The notes beneath the pieces are model-generated. The model searched no databases. It had not been told where the DNA came from and worked only from the letters and a program-made list of their open reading frames with translations. Made by a program: the position numbers and the translations under genes. A stretch of 64,000 bases of DNA from UBA7957 sp965224675 (GTDB lineage Bacteria; Pseudomonadota; Gammaproteobacteria; Granulosicoccales; Granulosicoccaceae), in assembly GCA_965224675.1 (NCBI GenBank), contig CBDDAA010000002.1, positions 496,001 to 560,000 on the forward strand, given 5' to 3'. Of this stretch, positions 44,140 through 53,096 are shown piece after piece (positions within the stretch are counted from its first letter, which is position 1; each line of letters opens with the position of its first letter).

Positions 44140-44867
44140 GTGTAAATCCCTAAGTTTTTATTTATCTCATCCACTGATTCTGCTGGATTCTGTGAACGGG
44201 TGATGGATCGCCCTATTACAATATAATCCGCACCTGATTCTATTGCCTTCTCAGGTGTTGTAATGCGCCGTTGATCATCTGCAGAAGAACCGTCGGTTCT
44301 GATACCAGGTGTGACCAAAAAAAAGTTCTTGCCTAAATCCTGCTTCAAGAACACGGCTTCTTTTGCCGAACAAATGACACCGTCAAGCCCCGAATCAGAT
44401 GCTAATCGGGACAAATACTGAACCTGCTCATCAACATCCCGATCAACCCCAATCTCATGCAGATCATCACCATCCATGCTGGTTAGCACGCTAACAGCAA
44501 CTAATAATGGTCCATCTTCAATCCTTATTGCACTGCGTGCTGCATCCATCATGCGACGACCGCCGCTTGCATGAACATTCAACATCCACACACCCAGCCC
44601 AGCAACAGCTTTACAGGCATTCGCCACAGTCACAGGGATATCATGAAATTTCAGATCCAGGAATACATCATAGCCACGCTTCACAAGCGTCTCAACCAGC
44701 ACTGGCCCCGCGATTGAAAACAGCTGCTTGCCTACTTTGAGCCTGCAGGTTACAGGGTCCAGTTTATCTACTAACGAAAGTGCCTGATCAGAATCAGAAT
44801 AATCCAGCGCTACAATAATTGGTGATTTGGTCTTATTCGTCTGCCTGCTATTGTTATTCACCTTCAA
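44136..44867 (-). CDS. pyrF: Orotidine 5'-phosphate decarboxylase
   Basis: Last step of UMP synthesis. The signature DVFLDLKFHDIPVTVANACK (catalytic Lys/Asp) is present, with IVALDYSDSDQAL at the N-terminus and TPGIRTDGS then GADYIVIGRSITRSQNP at the phosphate site. Length 243 is slightly above usual because of a 13-residue polar N-terminus. The start lies inside the end of lapB (14-base overlap). Confidence 0.95.
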   Translation of the reverse strand: MKVNNNSRQTNKTKSPIIVALDYSDSDQALSLVDKLDPVTCRLKVGKQLFSIAGPVLVETLVKRGYDVFLDLKFHDIPVTVANACKAVAGLGVWMLNVHASGGRRMMDAARSAIRIEDGPLLVAVSVLTSMDGDDLHEIGVDRDVDEQVQYLSRLASDSGLDGVICSAKEAVFLKQDLGKNFFLVTPGIRTDGSSADDQRRITTPEKAIESGADYIVIGRSITRSQNPAESVDEINKNLGIYT

Positions 44868-46023
44868 CCCCTATTACCGTTATCATTGAATCCCAATTAC
44901 AGCAACTTGGACACTGCCAATAGAGAGATTTTGCTTTGAAACCACAGGATGAACACACATAACCAGGCTTATCTTCGACCACGCTGTCGAGCATATCAAT
45001 TATTACTGCGATCTTCTCTTTCTCACCGGCCTTACTCTTTTTCAATTCATCCTGCGCCCAGTCCCTAAGCCCCTTCAATGAAGGTCTCTTTAAGATTTGT
45101 TGCTTGAAAAATTTATCCGCCTCATCTTGTCCATCCAGTTTGGCTATCATGGCACGGGTAGTTTTTATCACTGAATATGGATTATTTCTGTTGCGGATAT
45201 GCGAAATATAATCACGCAACGCGTTGTTATTTTGCAGTTCACAATAGGCGGTGAAAAGAGGTGATATTATTTCTGGCATCAGTTGCGGATTTTGTTTTTC
45301 CACTGCGTTGTAACATTCGATCGCCCGTGTGAAATCGTTCCTTCGCATCGCCAGATGACCGCGCAATATATTAGATCTTGCGCTACTGGGGTGAGCACTT
45401 AAGGCTTTTTTAAGATACCTTCGAGCCTTATCATTATCCTCTTCTTCCACAGCCCGATCAGCCAGCTCACAATAATAGTGACCAAGTTGTACCTGACGAT
45501 AAACCCCGGTAGCAGCTTGACTATCTTGCGCAAGCTCAATTGCCCGCTGCCATTCCCGCTCCCTCTCATAAACGCTGATTAAAGAGTCATATGCAGACAA
45601 TACATGCTGTTTACGGTCCAGTAACTGTTGATAAAGTTGTTCTGCGCGATCTAACAGACCAGATGATGTGTAATCCCGTGCAAGCTCCAGCAATGCATCG
45701 CCGTTATCTTTAGTGGCCTGTTCCGAGCGGTCAACCAAATTCTGATGAATTCGTATTGCCCTATCCACTTCGCCACGCCGACGGAAAAGATTTCCTAAGG
45801 CCAACTGAGTGTCAGCCATCTCCTGATCCATCTCAGAGATACCAACAAACAGCTCTATGGCTTTGTCTTGCTGCTCATTCAACAGATAATTCAATCCTCG
45901 AAAGTAATTGGATTGATTTATCGGCGCATCAGATAAGGTCAGTGTGTCACTCACACTACGCCTGCCGGCCCACCAACCGAATATGAATGCAACAGGTAAT
46001 AACAACCAAAGAAAGTTTAACAT
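44854..46023 (-). CDS. lapB: Lipopolysaccharide assembly protein B
   Basis: Membrane-anchored TPR protein that controls LpxC degradation through FtsH and so LPS level. An N-terminal helix (MLNFLWLLLPVAFIFGWWAG) is followed by GLNYLLNEQQDKAIELFVGI and a series of TPRs. The C-terminal rubredoxin-like metal site is CSSCGFKAKSLYWQCPSC. Length 389 is normal. It follows lapA, 12 bases away. Confidence 0.95.
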   Translation of the reverse strand: MLNFLWLLLPVAFIFGWWAGRRSVSDTLTLSDAPINQSNYFRGLNYLLNEQQDKAIELFVGISEMDQEMADTQLALGNLFRRRGEVDRAIRIHQNLVDRSEQATKDNGDALLELARDYTSSGLLDRAEQLYQQLLDRKQHVLSAYDSLISVYEREREWQRAIELAQDSQAATGVYRQVQLGHYYCELADRAVEEEDNDKARRYLKKALSAHPSSARSNILRGHLAMRRNDFTRAIECYNAVEKQNPQLMPEIISPLFTAYCELQNNNALRDYISHIRNRNNPYSVIKTTRAMIAKLDGQDEADKFFKQQILKRPSLKGLRDWAQDELKKSKAGEKEKIAVIIDMLDSVVEDKPGYVCSSCGFKAKSLYWQCPSCCNWDSMITVIGVEGE

Positions 46024-46035
46024 TACTTTTTGCCG

Positions 46036-46299
46036 CTAACCATCTCTGGCAGTTAATTTAGACTTTGTTGCAAATTTTTTCATTTGTCGGATTCTGAACA
46101 AAAGATGAATGTATAATGGACATAATATCAATAGATTAGCTAAATAACCCAATTCAAATCGGGCAAGCAATTCATAGGACAGCGGTTTATCATTTACTCC
46201 AAAGTAATAGCTGAAATTAGTAATATCCGTGTTGAACTGGATAATAGCCAGAACCGCCAGCACAATAAGAAGCACAATTATAAATCCAAAAAACGCCAT
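46036..46299 (-). CDS. lapA: LapA family inner-membrane protein
   Basis: 87 residues with two membrane segments (FFGFIIVLLIVLAVLAIIQF and LGYLANLLILCPLYIHLLF), FNTDITNFSYYFG between them and a basic tail. This is the DUF1049/LapA layout, although sequence identity to E. coli LapA looks low. Position between ihfB and lapB supports it strongly. LapA works with LapB in LPS homeostasis. Confidence 0.82.
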   Translation of the reverse strand: MAFFGFIIVLLIVLAVLAIIQFNTDITNFSYYFGVNDKPLSYELLARFELGYLANLLILCPLYIHLLFRIRQMKKFATKSKLTARDG

Positions 46300-46652
46300 T
46301 TTGATTATCCCTGCTGTGCAAACCGATTCAATTACTTCACTCTTTCAAGTGATAAAATACTAACAAGTTTAAACTGTTGAATCGACAGAAGGGAAGCAAA
46401 GAATCAGCTATTTATATACTTCTTGTTGAGTAGGGGCCGTTCTCAATTAATTTAAAGAAATAAATCGCGGGAAGTCAAACGATAAGAATTAAATTTGATG
46501 CCGTCGGGAGAAACAGAAAGCAGTCATCTGCTTTTTTGCGACTTCAAATAAAGGAGCGAGAGGCAAAACCAAGCAAGTATTTCACACTGAATGGCCTCTA
46601 TATATAACCAAATCAGATGTCTACTCAGTAGGCTGTACGGAACGATGAACAA
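46300..46652. other. ihfB-lapA spacer with a solitary repeat end and a hairpin
   Basis: 353 bases, no gene seen. At 46431-46454 the sequence TAGGGGCCGTTCTCAATTAA closely matches the terminal repeat of the element at 59003-59136, without a partner copy nearby. At 46517-46534 a perfect 7-bp stem AAAGCAG/CTGCTTT is followed by three T on the plus strand. On the minus strand, which carries ihfB, the tail is only weakly U-rich, so termination there is uncertain. Confidence 0.6.
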
Positions 46653-46970
46653 CTAGATAATCGATGATCTATCACTCATGGTGCTGTTAACGCGCTCGCG
46701 AAGCTCTTTACCTGGTTTGAAATGAGGCACATGTTTTCCACGCAGAGCAACCGCATCGCCTGATTTTGGGTTTCTCCCGAGTCGTGCAGGACGAAAATGC
46801 AAACTAAAACTACCAAAACCTCGAATTTCTATCCTGTCGCCATTGGCTAGCTCCATGCTCATTTTCTCAAGCATACCTTTAACTGCCAATTCAACATCCT
46901 TGACGGCTAAGTGGCTTTGCGTCTTAGCGAGTGCTTCGATCAAATCTGATTTTGTAATACTTCTATTCAC
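46653..46970 (-). CDS. ihfB: Integration host factor subunit beta
   Basis: DNA-bending nucleoid protein. SITKSDLIEALAKTQSHLAV, then IEIRGFGSFSLHFRPARLGR with the DNA-intercalating RNPKSGD arm. KHVPHFKPGKELRERVN ends the core. 105 residues, GTG start at 46970. Standard position directly downstream of rpsA (152 bases). Confidence 0.96.
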   Translation of the reverse strand: MNRSITKSDLIEALAKTQSHLAVKDVELAVKGMLEKMSMELANGDRIEIRGFGSFSLHFRPARLGRNPKSGDAVALRGKHVPHFKPGKELRERVNSTMSDRSSII

Positions 46971-47122
46971 TGGTTAATCTCGTTAGTAGAACCTAATACA
47001 TGGACTTTAATACAGCCCCAGTGCAAGTCGGTATTTCAAGTAAAAACAAACCGCCTATATAAAAACGTGATGCGGTCTTCCTTGACCACCAGTGATTATT
47101 CGCTTGGAATTTCTGACTTACT

Positions 47123-48796
47123 TTAGTCCGAATTCCCCATTTGCTCTTTCAACAAATCTCCCAAGGTGGTTGAAGTATTTGCTGAAGACTGAGAATAATC
47201 ACTGAGTGCTTCTGCTTCATCATCATTATCTTTAGCCTTAATTGACAGACTGATCATACGCGATTTGCGGTCAATGCCGATAAATTTAGCTTCGATGTTG
47301 TCACCAGCCTTAACTACAGTCTGCATGTCTTCTACACGCTCCCTGGATATTTCACTCACACGCAAAACACCCTCAACACCTTCAGCCAACTCAATGACAG
47401 CATTCTTTTTATCGACTTCAGTAACAATACCTTTAACGATACTACCCTTCGGATTATCCGCTACAAATTGACCAAATGGATCTCGATCAAGCTGTTTCAC
47501 ACCCAATGATATTCGCTCACGCTCTGGATCGACAGAAAGCACGATGGCTTCAATTTCATCGCCCTTCTTGAAATTCCTGACGGCCTCTTCTCCAGCATCG
47601 CTCCAAGATAAATCAGACAGATGAATCAGACCATCAATACCACCTTCCAGGCCAATAAAAATACCGAAATCGGTAATAGATTTAATATTTCCCTTAACCT
47701 TGTCATTCTTATTGAAATTATCTGCAAAATCATCCCACGGGTTAGGTTTACACTGTTTAACGCCCAGTGAGATACGACGACGTTCTTCGTCAATCTCCAG
47801 AATCATAACTTCAATTTCATCGCCCAATGCAACCACTTTATTGGGATTAACATTACGATTGGTCCAATCCATCTCAGAGACGTGAACCAATCCCTCTACG
47901 CCCTCTTCAATTTCAACAAAACAGCCATAATCTGCAATATTAGTAACTTTACCAAACAATCGGGAATTTTCTGGATAACGCCGAGTCAGATCAACCCACG
48001 GATCTTCACCCAGCTGCTTTAAACCTAACGATACACGATTACGCTCTCTGTCAAATTTCAGCACCTTCACAGTCATTTCCTGACCCACTTCAACAATCTC
48101 AGAGGGGTGTTTGACACGCTTCCAGGCCATATCCGTGATATGCAAAAGACCATCGATACCACCAAGATCAAGGAATGCACCGTAGTCGGTCAGATTTTTA
48201 ACTATGCCTTTAACAGCCTGGCCTTCTTGCAAGCTTTCAAGTAACGCCTCTCGCTCAGCACTGTATTCAGACTCAACCACGGCACGTCTGGATACCACAA
48301 CATTATTTCGTCGTCGATCCAGCTTGATAACTTTAAATTCAAGCTCCTTACCTTCGAGATAACTGGTATCACGCACCGGACGCACATCAACCAAAGAACC
48401 CGGTAAAAATGCGCGAATATCACTCACCTCTACTGTAAAGCCACCTTTTACTTTTCCAGTAATGCATCCTTTAATAACTTCATCGCTTTCCTGCGCTTCT
48501 TCAAGTACCGTCCAAGCCCGTGCACGACGCGCTTTTTCCCGTGACAATCGGGTTTCACCAAATCCGTCTTCAATAGAATCCAGAGCGACTTCAACAACCT
48601 CACCTACGGTCGCTTCAACCTCGCCTTTTTCATTGTGGAATTGCTCTAGTGGTATCGCCCCTTCAGATTTGAGGCCTGCATTGACGATGACAAAATCACC
48701 CGTTATCTCAACGATAGTTCCCATCAGGATGGAACCGGGTTTCATTTCTGTTTTGGAAAGGCTTTCTTCGAAAAGCTCCGCAAAGGATTCAGACAT
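47123..48796 (-). CDS. rpsA: 30S ribosomal protein S1
   Basis: Six S1 RNA-binding repeats bring mRNA to the 30S subunit. Repeats start near residues 19, 105, 190, 275, 365 and 450. Repeats 3-6 show the canonical GAFLDLGGIDGLLHITDMAW, GCFVEIEEGVEGLVHVSEMD and GIFIGLEGGIDGLIHLSDLS. Length 557 is identical to the E. coli size. It lies between cmk and ihfB as in nearly all gammaproteobacteria. No upstream structure for S1 autogenous control could be identified by eye. Confidence 0.98.
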   Translation of the reverse strand: MSESFAELFEESLSKTEMKPGSILMGTIVEITGDFVIVNAGLKSEGAIPLEQFHNEKGEVEATVGEVVEVALDSIEDGFGETRLSREKARRARAWTVLEEAQESDEVIKGCITGKVKGGFTVEVSDIRAFLPGSLVDVRPVRDTSYLEGKELEFKVIKLDRRRNNVVVSRRAVVESEYSAEREALLESLQEGQAVKGIVKNLTDYGAFLDLGGIDGLLHITDMAWKRVKHPSEIVEVGQEMTVKVLKFDRERNRVSLGLKQLGEDPWVDLTRRYPENSRLFGKVTNIADYGCFVEIEEGVEGLVHVSEMDWTNRNVNPNKVVALGDEIEVMILEIDEERRRISLGVKQCKPNPWDDFADNFNKNDKVKGNIKSITDFGIFIGLEGGIDGLIHLSDLSWSDAGEEAVRNFKKGDEIEAIVLSVDPERERISLGVKQLDRDPFGQFVADNPKGSIVKGIVTEVDKKNAVIELAEGVEGVLRVSEISRERVEDMQTVVKAGDNIEAKFIGIDRKSRMISLSIKAKDNDDEAEALSDYSQSSANTSTTLGDLLKEQMGNSD

Positions 48797-48951
48797 TATA
48801 AATAAAAACCTGCATAAAAATTACACTGCGATTACAAAACTCCATGTAAAACCACAGGGTTGACTAATAAACACCAGCTCCCATCATCCGGGAAGCCAAT
48901 TCGTTCCTTTAAAAAGACAGACTCCGGAGTTCATTGGGAACTCTCCCGCCA

Positions 48952-49638
48952 CTACTTTTTAAGGGTTTCACCTACTATTTCCAGAATTTGCTGACTGACC
49001 TCCTCAATACCAAGCGCAGAGCTATCAATGACAATTGAATCTGCGGCTGGCTTCAGAGGCGCAATTTCTCGCTCAGAATCCCGGGCATCTCGTTTTAATA
49101 TTTCTTCGAGCAGACCCCCAATATTAGCATCTATACCTTTTTCTTTCAACTGTGCAAGGCGCCTGCCAGCACGAATTTCTGCGCTGGCAGTTAAGAATAT
49201 TTTTATTTCAGCATCCGGGAAAACCACCGTCCCCATATCACGACCATCAGCAACCAGCCCTGGCGGTTTGCAGAAATCTCTCTGCATCTGCAACAATTGC
49301 TGTCGCAATCCTGAATGAACTGCAATAACGGAGGCAACCGCTGCAGTGCGTTCATCCCTTAGCTGTAAGGTCACATCCATTTCATCCAACAAGATGCGCA
49401 CATTCTGATCTGTCTGAGATTCGAATCGTACCCGCATTTTTTTAGCACAATCGACAACTGCCGGCTCATCATCGGGATCAATTTCCCGCCGTAACACAGC
49501 TATCGCAACAAGGCGGTAAAGCGCACCACTGTCGAGCAAGGCAAAACCAAGCGTAGCAGCAACTTTTTGCGCAATTGTGCCTTTACCAGCACCTGATGGG
49601 CCATCTATGGTAATGACAAACGTTTTTTTATCAGACAA
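48952..49638 (-). CDS. cmk: Cytidylate kinase
   Basis: Phosphorylates CMP and dCMP. P-loop TIDGPSGAGKGTIAQKVA near residue 11, then LDSGALYRLVAIAVL, VADGRDMGTVVFPDAEIKIF and RDARDSERE. 228 residues, normal. It follows aroA, 56 bases downstream. Confidence 0.96.
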   Translation of the reverse strand: MSDKKTFVITIDGPSGAGKGTIAQKVAATLGFALLDSGALYRLVAIAVLRREIDPDDEPAVVDCAKKMRVRFESQTDQNVRILLDEMDVTLQLRDERTAAVASVIAVHSGLRQQLLQMQRDFCKPPGLVADGRDMGTVVFPDAEIKIFLTASAEIRAGRRLAQLKEKGIDANIGGLLEEILKRDARDSEREIAPLKPAADSIVIDSSALGIEEVSQQILEIVGETLKK

Positions 49639-49694
49639 TAGGGTCTTGCCTCATCGCTGTACTTCTCGTCAGTTAAACACTGCAATCGATTCAA

Positions 49695-51041
49695 TCAATG
49701 TACTTCAGTAAGACGGAGTCCGTGAGTTGCAGATAATAAGGCGAATCCAGGAAATGATGTTCGCACATTTTCGCAATCATTGATTACAATTTCACCCGTG
49801 GCCCGTAACGCGGCTATGGCAAATGACATCGATACCCGGTGATCACCAAAACTGTCAATAATACCTCCCTGCATCTCACCACCCTCTATAATGACGCCAT
49901 CAGGCTTACTCTGTGCGTTGATTCCCAAAGTATTAAGACCATCGACCATAACTTGTATTCTATCGCTCTCCTTAACACGCAATTCTTCAGCACCAGAGAG
50001 CACTGTCTTACCTTTGGCGCAGGCTGCAGCAATAAACAAGGCTGGAAATTCATCAATCGCAAGCGACACCAAAGCTTGAGGAATCTCTATACCACTAAGA
50101 TCCGCTGACCGTACCGTAATATCTGCAACTGACTCGCCGCCAGATTCTGTTTGATTACTAATAGCCAGATCAGCACCCATTCGCTGTAAAATATCTATTA
50201 CCCCGGTCCGGGTTGGGTTCATTCCCACCTGCAACAAAGTAAGCTCTGAACCTTTGGTTATACTTGCAGCCACCAGGAAAAATGCAGCAGATGATATATC
50301 AGCCGGTACAATAATATTCGCGGCACGTAATTCACCGCCACCTTGCAAAGACGTGACAAGGCCCTTTTTCTGCACCTCATAGCCAAATCCCTGCAACATC
50401 CGTTCGGTATGGTCACGGGTAACGGCGGGTTCAGTCACACGGGTTATGCCCTGCGCATAGAGTCCAGCCAATAAAACAGCAGACTTCACCTGCGCACTTG
50501 CCATCGGTACAGTGTAATCCAAACCCCTGAGCTTCATCGCGCCTTTCACATGCAAGGGAGGCTTAAAATTGTTTTCACCCGTAATATCACTACTGGATGC
50601 TATGTTCGCACCCATCAGTTGCAATGGATCGACAATTCTTCCCATTGGCCTTGCGCTCAGAGATCGATCCCCGGCCAATACACTGTCAAATAACTGGCCT
50701 GCAAGTACACCAGCCATCAATCGCATCGCCGTTCCTGAGTTGCCTAAATCAATAGGTCCAGCAGGCTCAGCCAGACCATACAACCCCTTACCATTAATCA
50801 GCAACTCACCCGAGCCACGTTGCTCAATCTGCACACCCATCTGACGAAACGCTTTTAATGTATTTAAACTGTCTTCGCCTTCTAAAAAACCACTAACGCT
50901 AGTCTGACCTTTCGCCAACGAACCCAATATAATACAACGGTGAGAAATAGATTTGTCGCCTGGCACACGAAGCCTACCCTCTAACACACCGCCTGGCTGA
51001 ACAACAAACTGCAAAGCAGATTCTGTAGAATCGCCTGTCAT
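49695..51041 (-). CDS. aroA: 3-phosphoshikimate 1-carboxyvinyltransferase (EPSP synthase)
   Basis: Transfers enolpyruvyl from PEP to shikimate 3-phosphate. Signatures: RVPGDKSISHRCIILGSLA, LGNSGTAMRLMAGVLAG, VPMASAQVKSAVLLAGLYA, TRDHTERMLQGFG and LRVKESDRIQVMVDGL. The ATG at 51041 shares a base with the tyrA stop (TAATG) and has GGAG eight bases upstream, so I prefer it to an ATG five codons earlier. The region around residue 95 is LGNSGTAMR rather than the insensitive-type variant, suggesting the glyphosate-sensitive class; that is inference. In Pseudomonas this gene is fused to tyrA; here the two are separate. Confidence 0.95.
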   Translation of the reverse strand: MTGDSTESALQFVVQPGGVLEGRLRVPGDKSISHRCIILGSLAKGQTSVSGFLEGEDSLNTLKAFRQMGVQIEQRGSGELLINGKGLYGLAEPAGPIDLGNSGTAMRLMAGVLAGQLFDSVLAGDRSLSARPMGRIVDPLQLMGANIASSSDITGENNFKPPLHVKGAMKLRGLDYTVPMASAQVKSAVLLAGLYAQGITRVTEPAVTRDHTERMLQGFGYEVQKKGLVTSLQGGGELRAANIIVPADISSAAFFLVAASITKGSELTLLQVGMNPTRTGVIDILQRMGADLAISNQTESGGESVADITVRSADLSGIEIPQALVSLAIDEFPALFIAAACAKGKTVLSGAEELRVKESDRIQVMVDGLNTLGINAQSKPDGVIIEGGEMQGGIIDSFGDHRVSMSFAIAALRATGEIVINDCENVRTSFPGFALLSATHGLRLTEVH

Positions 51042-51910
51042 TATTTCCGCTCCCACTGCGTATGGGTATCACGTGCGGCTTTTGCTCTGCGAAACGTAGC
51101 CTCTATTGCATCAGTATCGAGGCTATCTATTTGACCTCTTAATTTTTTAAGATCAACCAACACCTTATCAAGCACGCCTAATAATGCTTCCTGATTACCG
51201 GCACAGATGTCACGCCACATCACGGGATCGCTGGATGCAATTCGGGTGAAATCATGAAACCCGCCTGCCGCATACTGAAATATTTCTTCACTTTCCTGCA
51301 AGGTTGCCAGCGTATCGACAAGACTGAAAGCCAGCACATGCGGCAAATGACTGGTTGCTGCCAAAACCCGGTCATGACGCTCAACACCCAGGCACTCAAC
51401 TTCAGCACCCGTTTTTTGCCAAAGATCACGAACCACCTCTATTGCCGCCCTTTCGGTTTCGGGTAATGGAGTGAGTATAACCTTACGCTCTACATACAGT
51501 GATGGAAATGCAGCTTCGACACCACTTTTTTCTGTCCCTGCAATGGGGTGGCCTGGAACCACATAGGTAAGTTCATCTAATACCTCACGGGCTGCCGCAA
51601 CAAAACACCCTTTGACACTACCTGCATCAGTAATGATTGTATTCTCGGATATTGCAGGTTTAATTTTCTTTAATACCGACTTCATGACCCCCATGGGCAC
51701 AGCCAGCAGCACCAGATCCGCCCCACTAACGGCAAGGCTCAAATCAGTTTGATAGCTGTCTATCACACCCATTGAAACAGCTGTCTCAAGACTTTTACTG
51801 CTGCGGTTCGCGCCAACGATGTGCCCTTTAAAGCCTGATTCTTTAAGCGCCAGTGCAAAAGATCCGCCAATCAGTCCAACGCCAATAATGCAAATTCGAT
51901 CGATAGTCAT
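51041..51910 (-). CDS. tyrA: Prephenate dehydrogenase
   Basis: NAD(P)-dependent oxidative decarboxylation in tyrosine synthesis. The dinucleotide motif is ICIIGVGLIGGSFALALKES; VVPGHPIAGTEKSGVEAA and ATSHLPHVLAFSLVDTLA are the catalytic and substrate segments. 289 residues from the ATG at 51910; a TTG at 51922 overlapping the pheA stop is also possible. No chorismate mutase domain is fused to it. It could accept arogenate as well. Confidence 0.92.
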   Translation of the reverse strand: MTIDRICIIGVGLIGGSFALALKESGFKGHIVGANRSSKSLETAVSMGVIDSYQTDLSLAVSGADLVLLAVPMGVMKSVLKKIKPAISENTIITDAGSVKGCFVAAAREVLDELTYVVPGHPIAGTEKSGVEAAFPSLYVERKVILTPLPETERAAIEVVRDLWQKTGAEVECLGVERHDRVLAATSHLPHVLAFSLVDTLATLQESEEIFQYAAGGFHDFTRIASSDPVMWRDICAGNQEALLGVLDKVLVDLKKLRGQIDSLDTDAIEATFRRAKAARDTHTQWERK

Positions 51911-51918
51911 TTGTTTAT

Positions 51919-53001
51919 TCAAAACGATTTTGGATATGAACCCAGGACACGAAATAGTGGCAATTCCTGTTTGAGCTTACTGAGTACATCAGCAATATTG
52001 GCATCATCCTGATGCCCCTCAATATCCATAAAAAAAACATACTCCCAAAGACCACTCTTACCGGGCCGTGATTCGATACGGGTCAGGCTGACCCCTGCAT
52101 CGGACAGGGGCTTAAGTAAACTTCTGAGTCCTCCGGGCCGATTCGGCGCAGAAACCAAAATAGTTGTACAGTCCAAACCACTTGGTGGTATTTGTTGATT
52201 ACCTATGACCAAGAACCGAGTAGTATTATCTTTCTCGTCTTCAATATTTTTCGCTAATATATCAAGCTCGTAAAGCTCACCTGCCTGCACACTCGCTATT
52301 GCCGCCAGACCGGACTTACCTTTTACAAGCTGAGCTGCCTCGGCATTACTACCTACCGAAATGCGTTCGGCTTTTGCTAGATGACTATCGAGCCAATGAC
52401 GACACTGCGCCAATGATTGCGTATGTGCATAAATCGTATTAATTTGCCCCAGCGGTTGACTTATTCCCAACAGATTATGGTGGATAGCCAAGCTGACTTC
52501 ACCGCATATTTTTAACTTTGAATAGACAAATAAATCCAGCGTATGGTTGACTGCACCTTCAGTCGAGTTTTCCACCGGCACCAGCCCGTATCTAGCCTGC
52601 TCAGTGTCAACTTCATGAAATATTGCATCAATCGTTGTTAATGGTGTTGTCGATACAGCATGACCAAAATGCTTGAAGACTGCCGCATGCGTGTAGGTCC
52701 CTGCAGGGCCCAGATACGCGATTGTCATGGGTTCTTCGTGCGCCAGACAGGCGGACATAATCTCGCGAAAAAGACGCCTCATTGATTTATCCAGCAGAGG
52801 CCCCTTATTTCGTTCTTCAACTTGTCGCAGAATCTGCGCTTCCCGTTCCGGCCGATAGAATTGGCCATCCAAACCCTCGGCAAGCTTAATGGCTGCCACC
52901 CGCTCAGCGCAACGGGCACGTTTATTTATCAGCTCTTGAAGCTTTATATCAATACAATCAATTTCTTCACGCACCGCATCCAAAGCATCTGCCTTTGTCA
53001 T
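51919..53001 (-). CDS. pheA: Bifunctional chorismate mutase / prephenate dehydratase (P-protein)
   Basis: Phenylalanine branch enzyme. N-terminal AroQ mutase (VREEIDCIDIKLQELINKRA then FYRPEREAQILRQV, about 1-90). Prephenate dehydratase follows (AYLGPAGTYTHAAVFKHFG; YGLVPVENSTEGAVNHTLDL; TTRFLVIGNQ, about 93-270). The C-terminal ACT domain carries the phenylalanine-binding LTRIESRPGK. 360 residues. It lies next to tyrA and aroA but without serC or hisC, which flank it in Pseudomonas. Confidence 0.96.
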   Translation of the reverse strand: MTKADALDAVREEIDCIDIKLQELINKRARCAERVAAIKLAEGLDGQFYRPEREAQILRQVEERNKGPLLDKSMRRLFREIMSACLAHEEPMTIAYLGPAGTYTHAAVFKHFGHAVSTTPLTTIDAIFHEVDTEQARYGLVPVENSTEGAVNHTLDLFVYSKLKICGEVSLAIHHNLLGISQPLGQINTIYAHTQSLAQCRHWLDSHLAKAERISVGSNAEAAQLVKGKSGLAAIASVQAGELYELDILAKNIEDEKDNTTRFLVIGNQQIPPSGLDCTTILVSAPNRPGGLRSLLKPLSDAGVSLTRIESRPGKSGLWEYVFFMDIEGHQDDANIADVLSKLKQELPLFRVLGSYPKSF

Positions 53002-53096
53002 TCAGGTGCCCTCAATATCTGTCATAGCCCACGCTTTGTATGCTGTTTTCCGCAATATTTATTTGCAAGCTTGCCCTCACATTGCATGAAAAAGGT

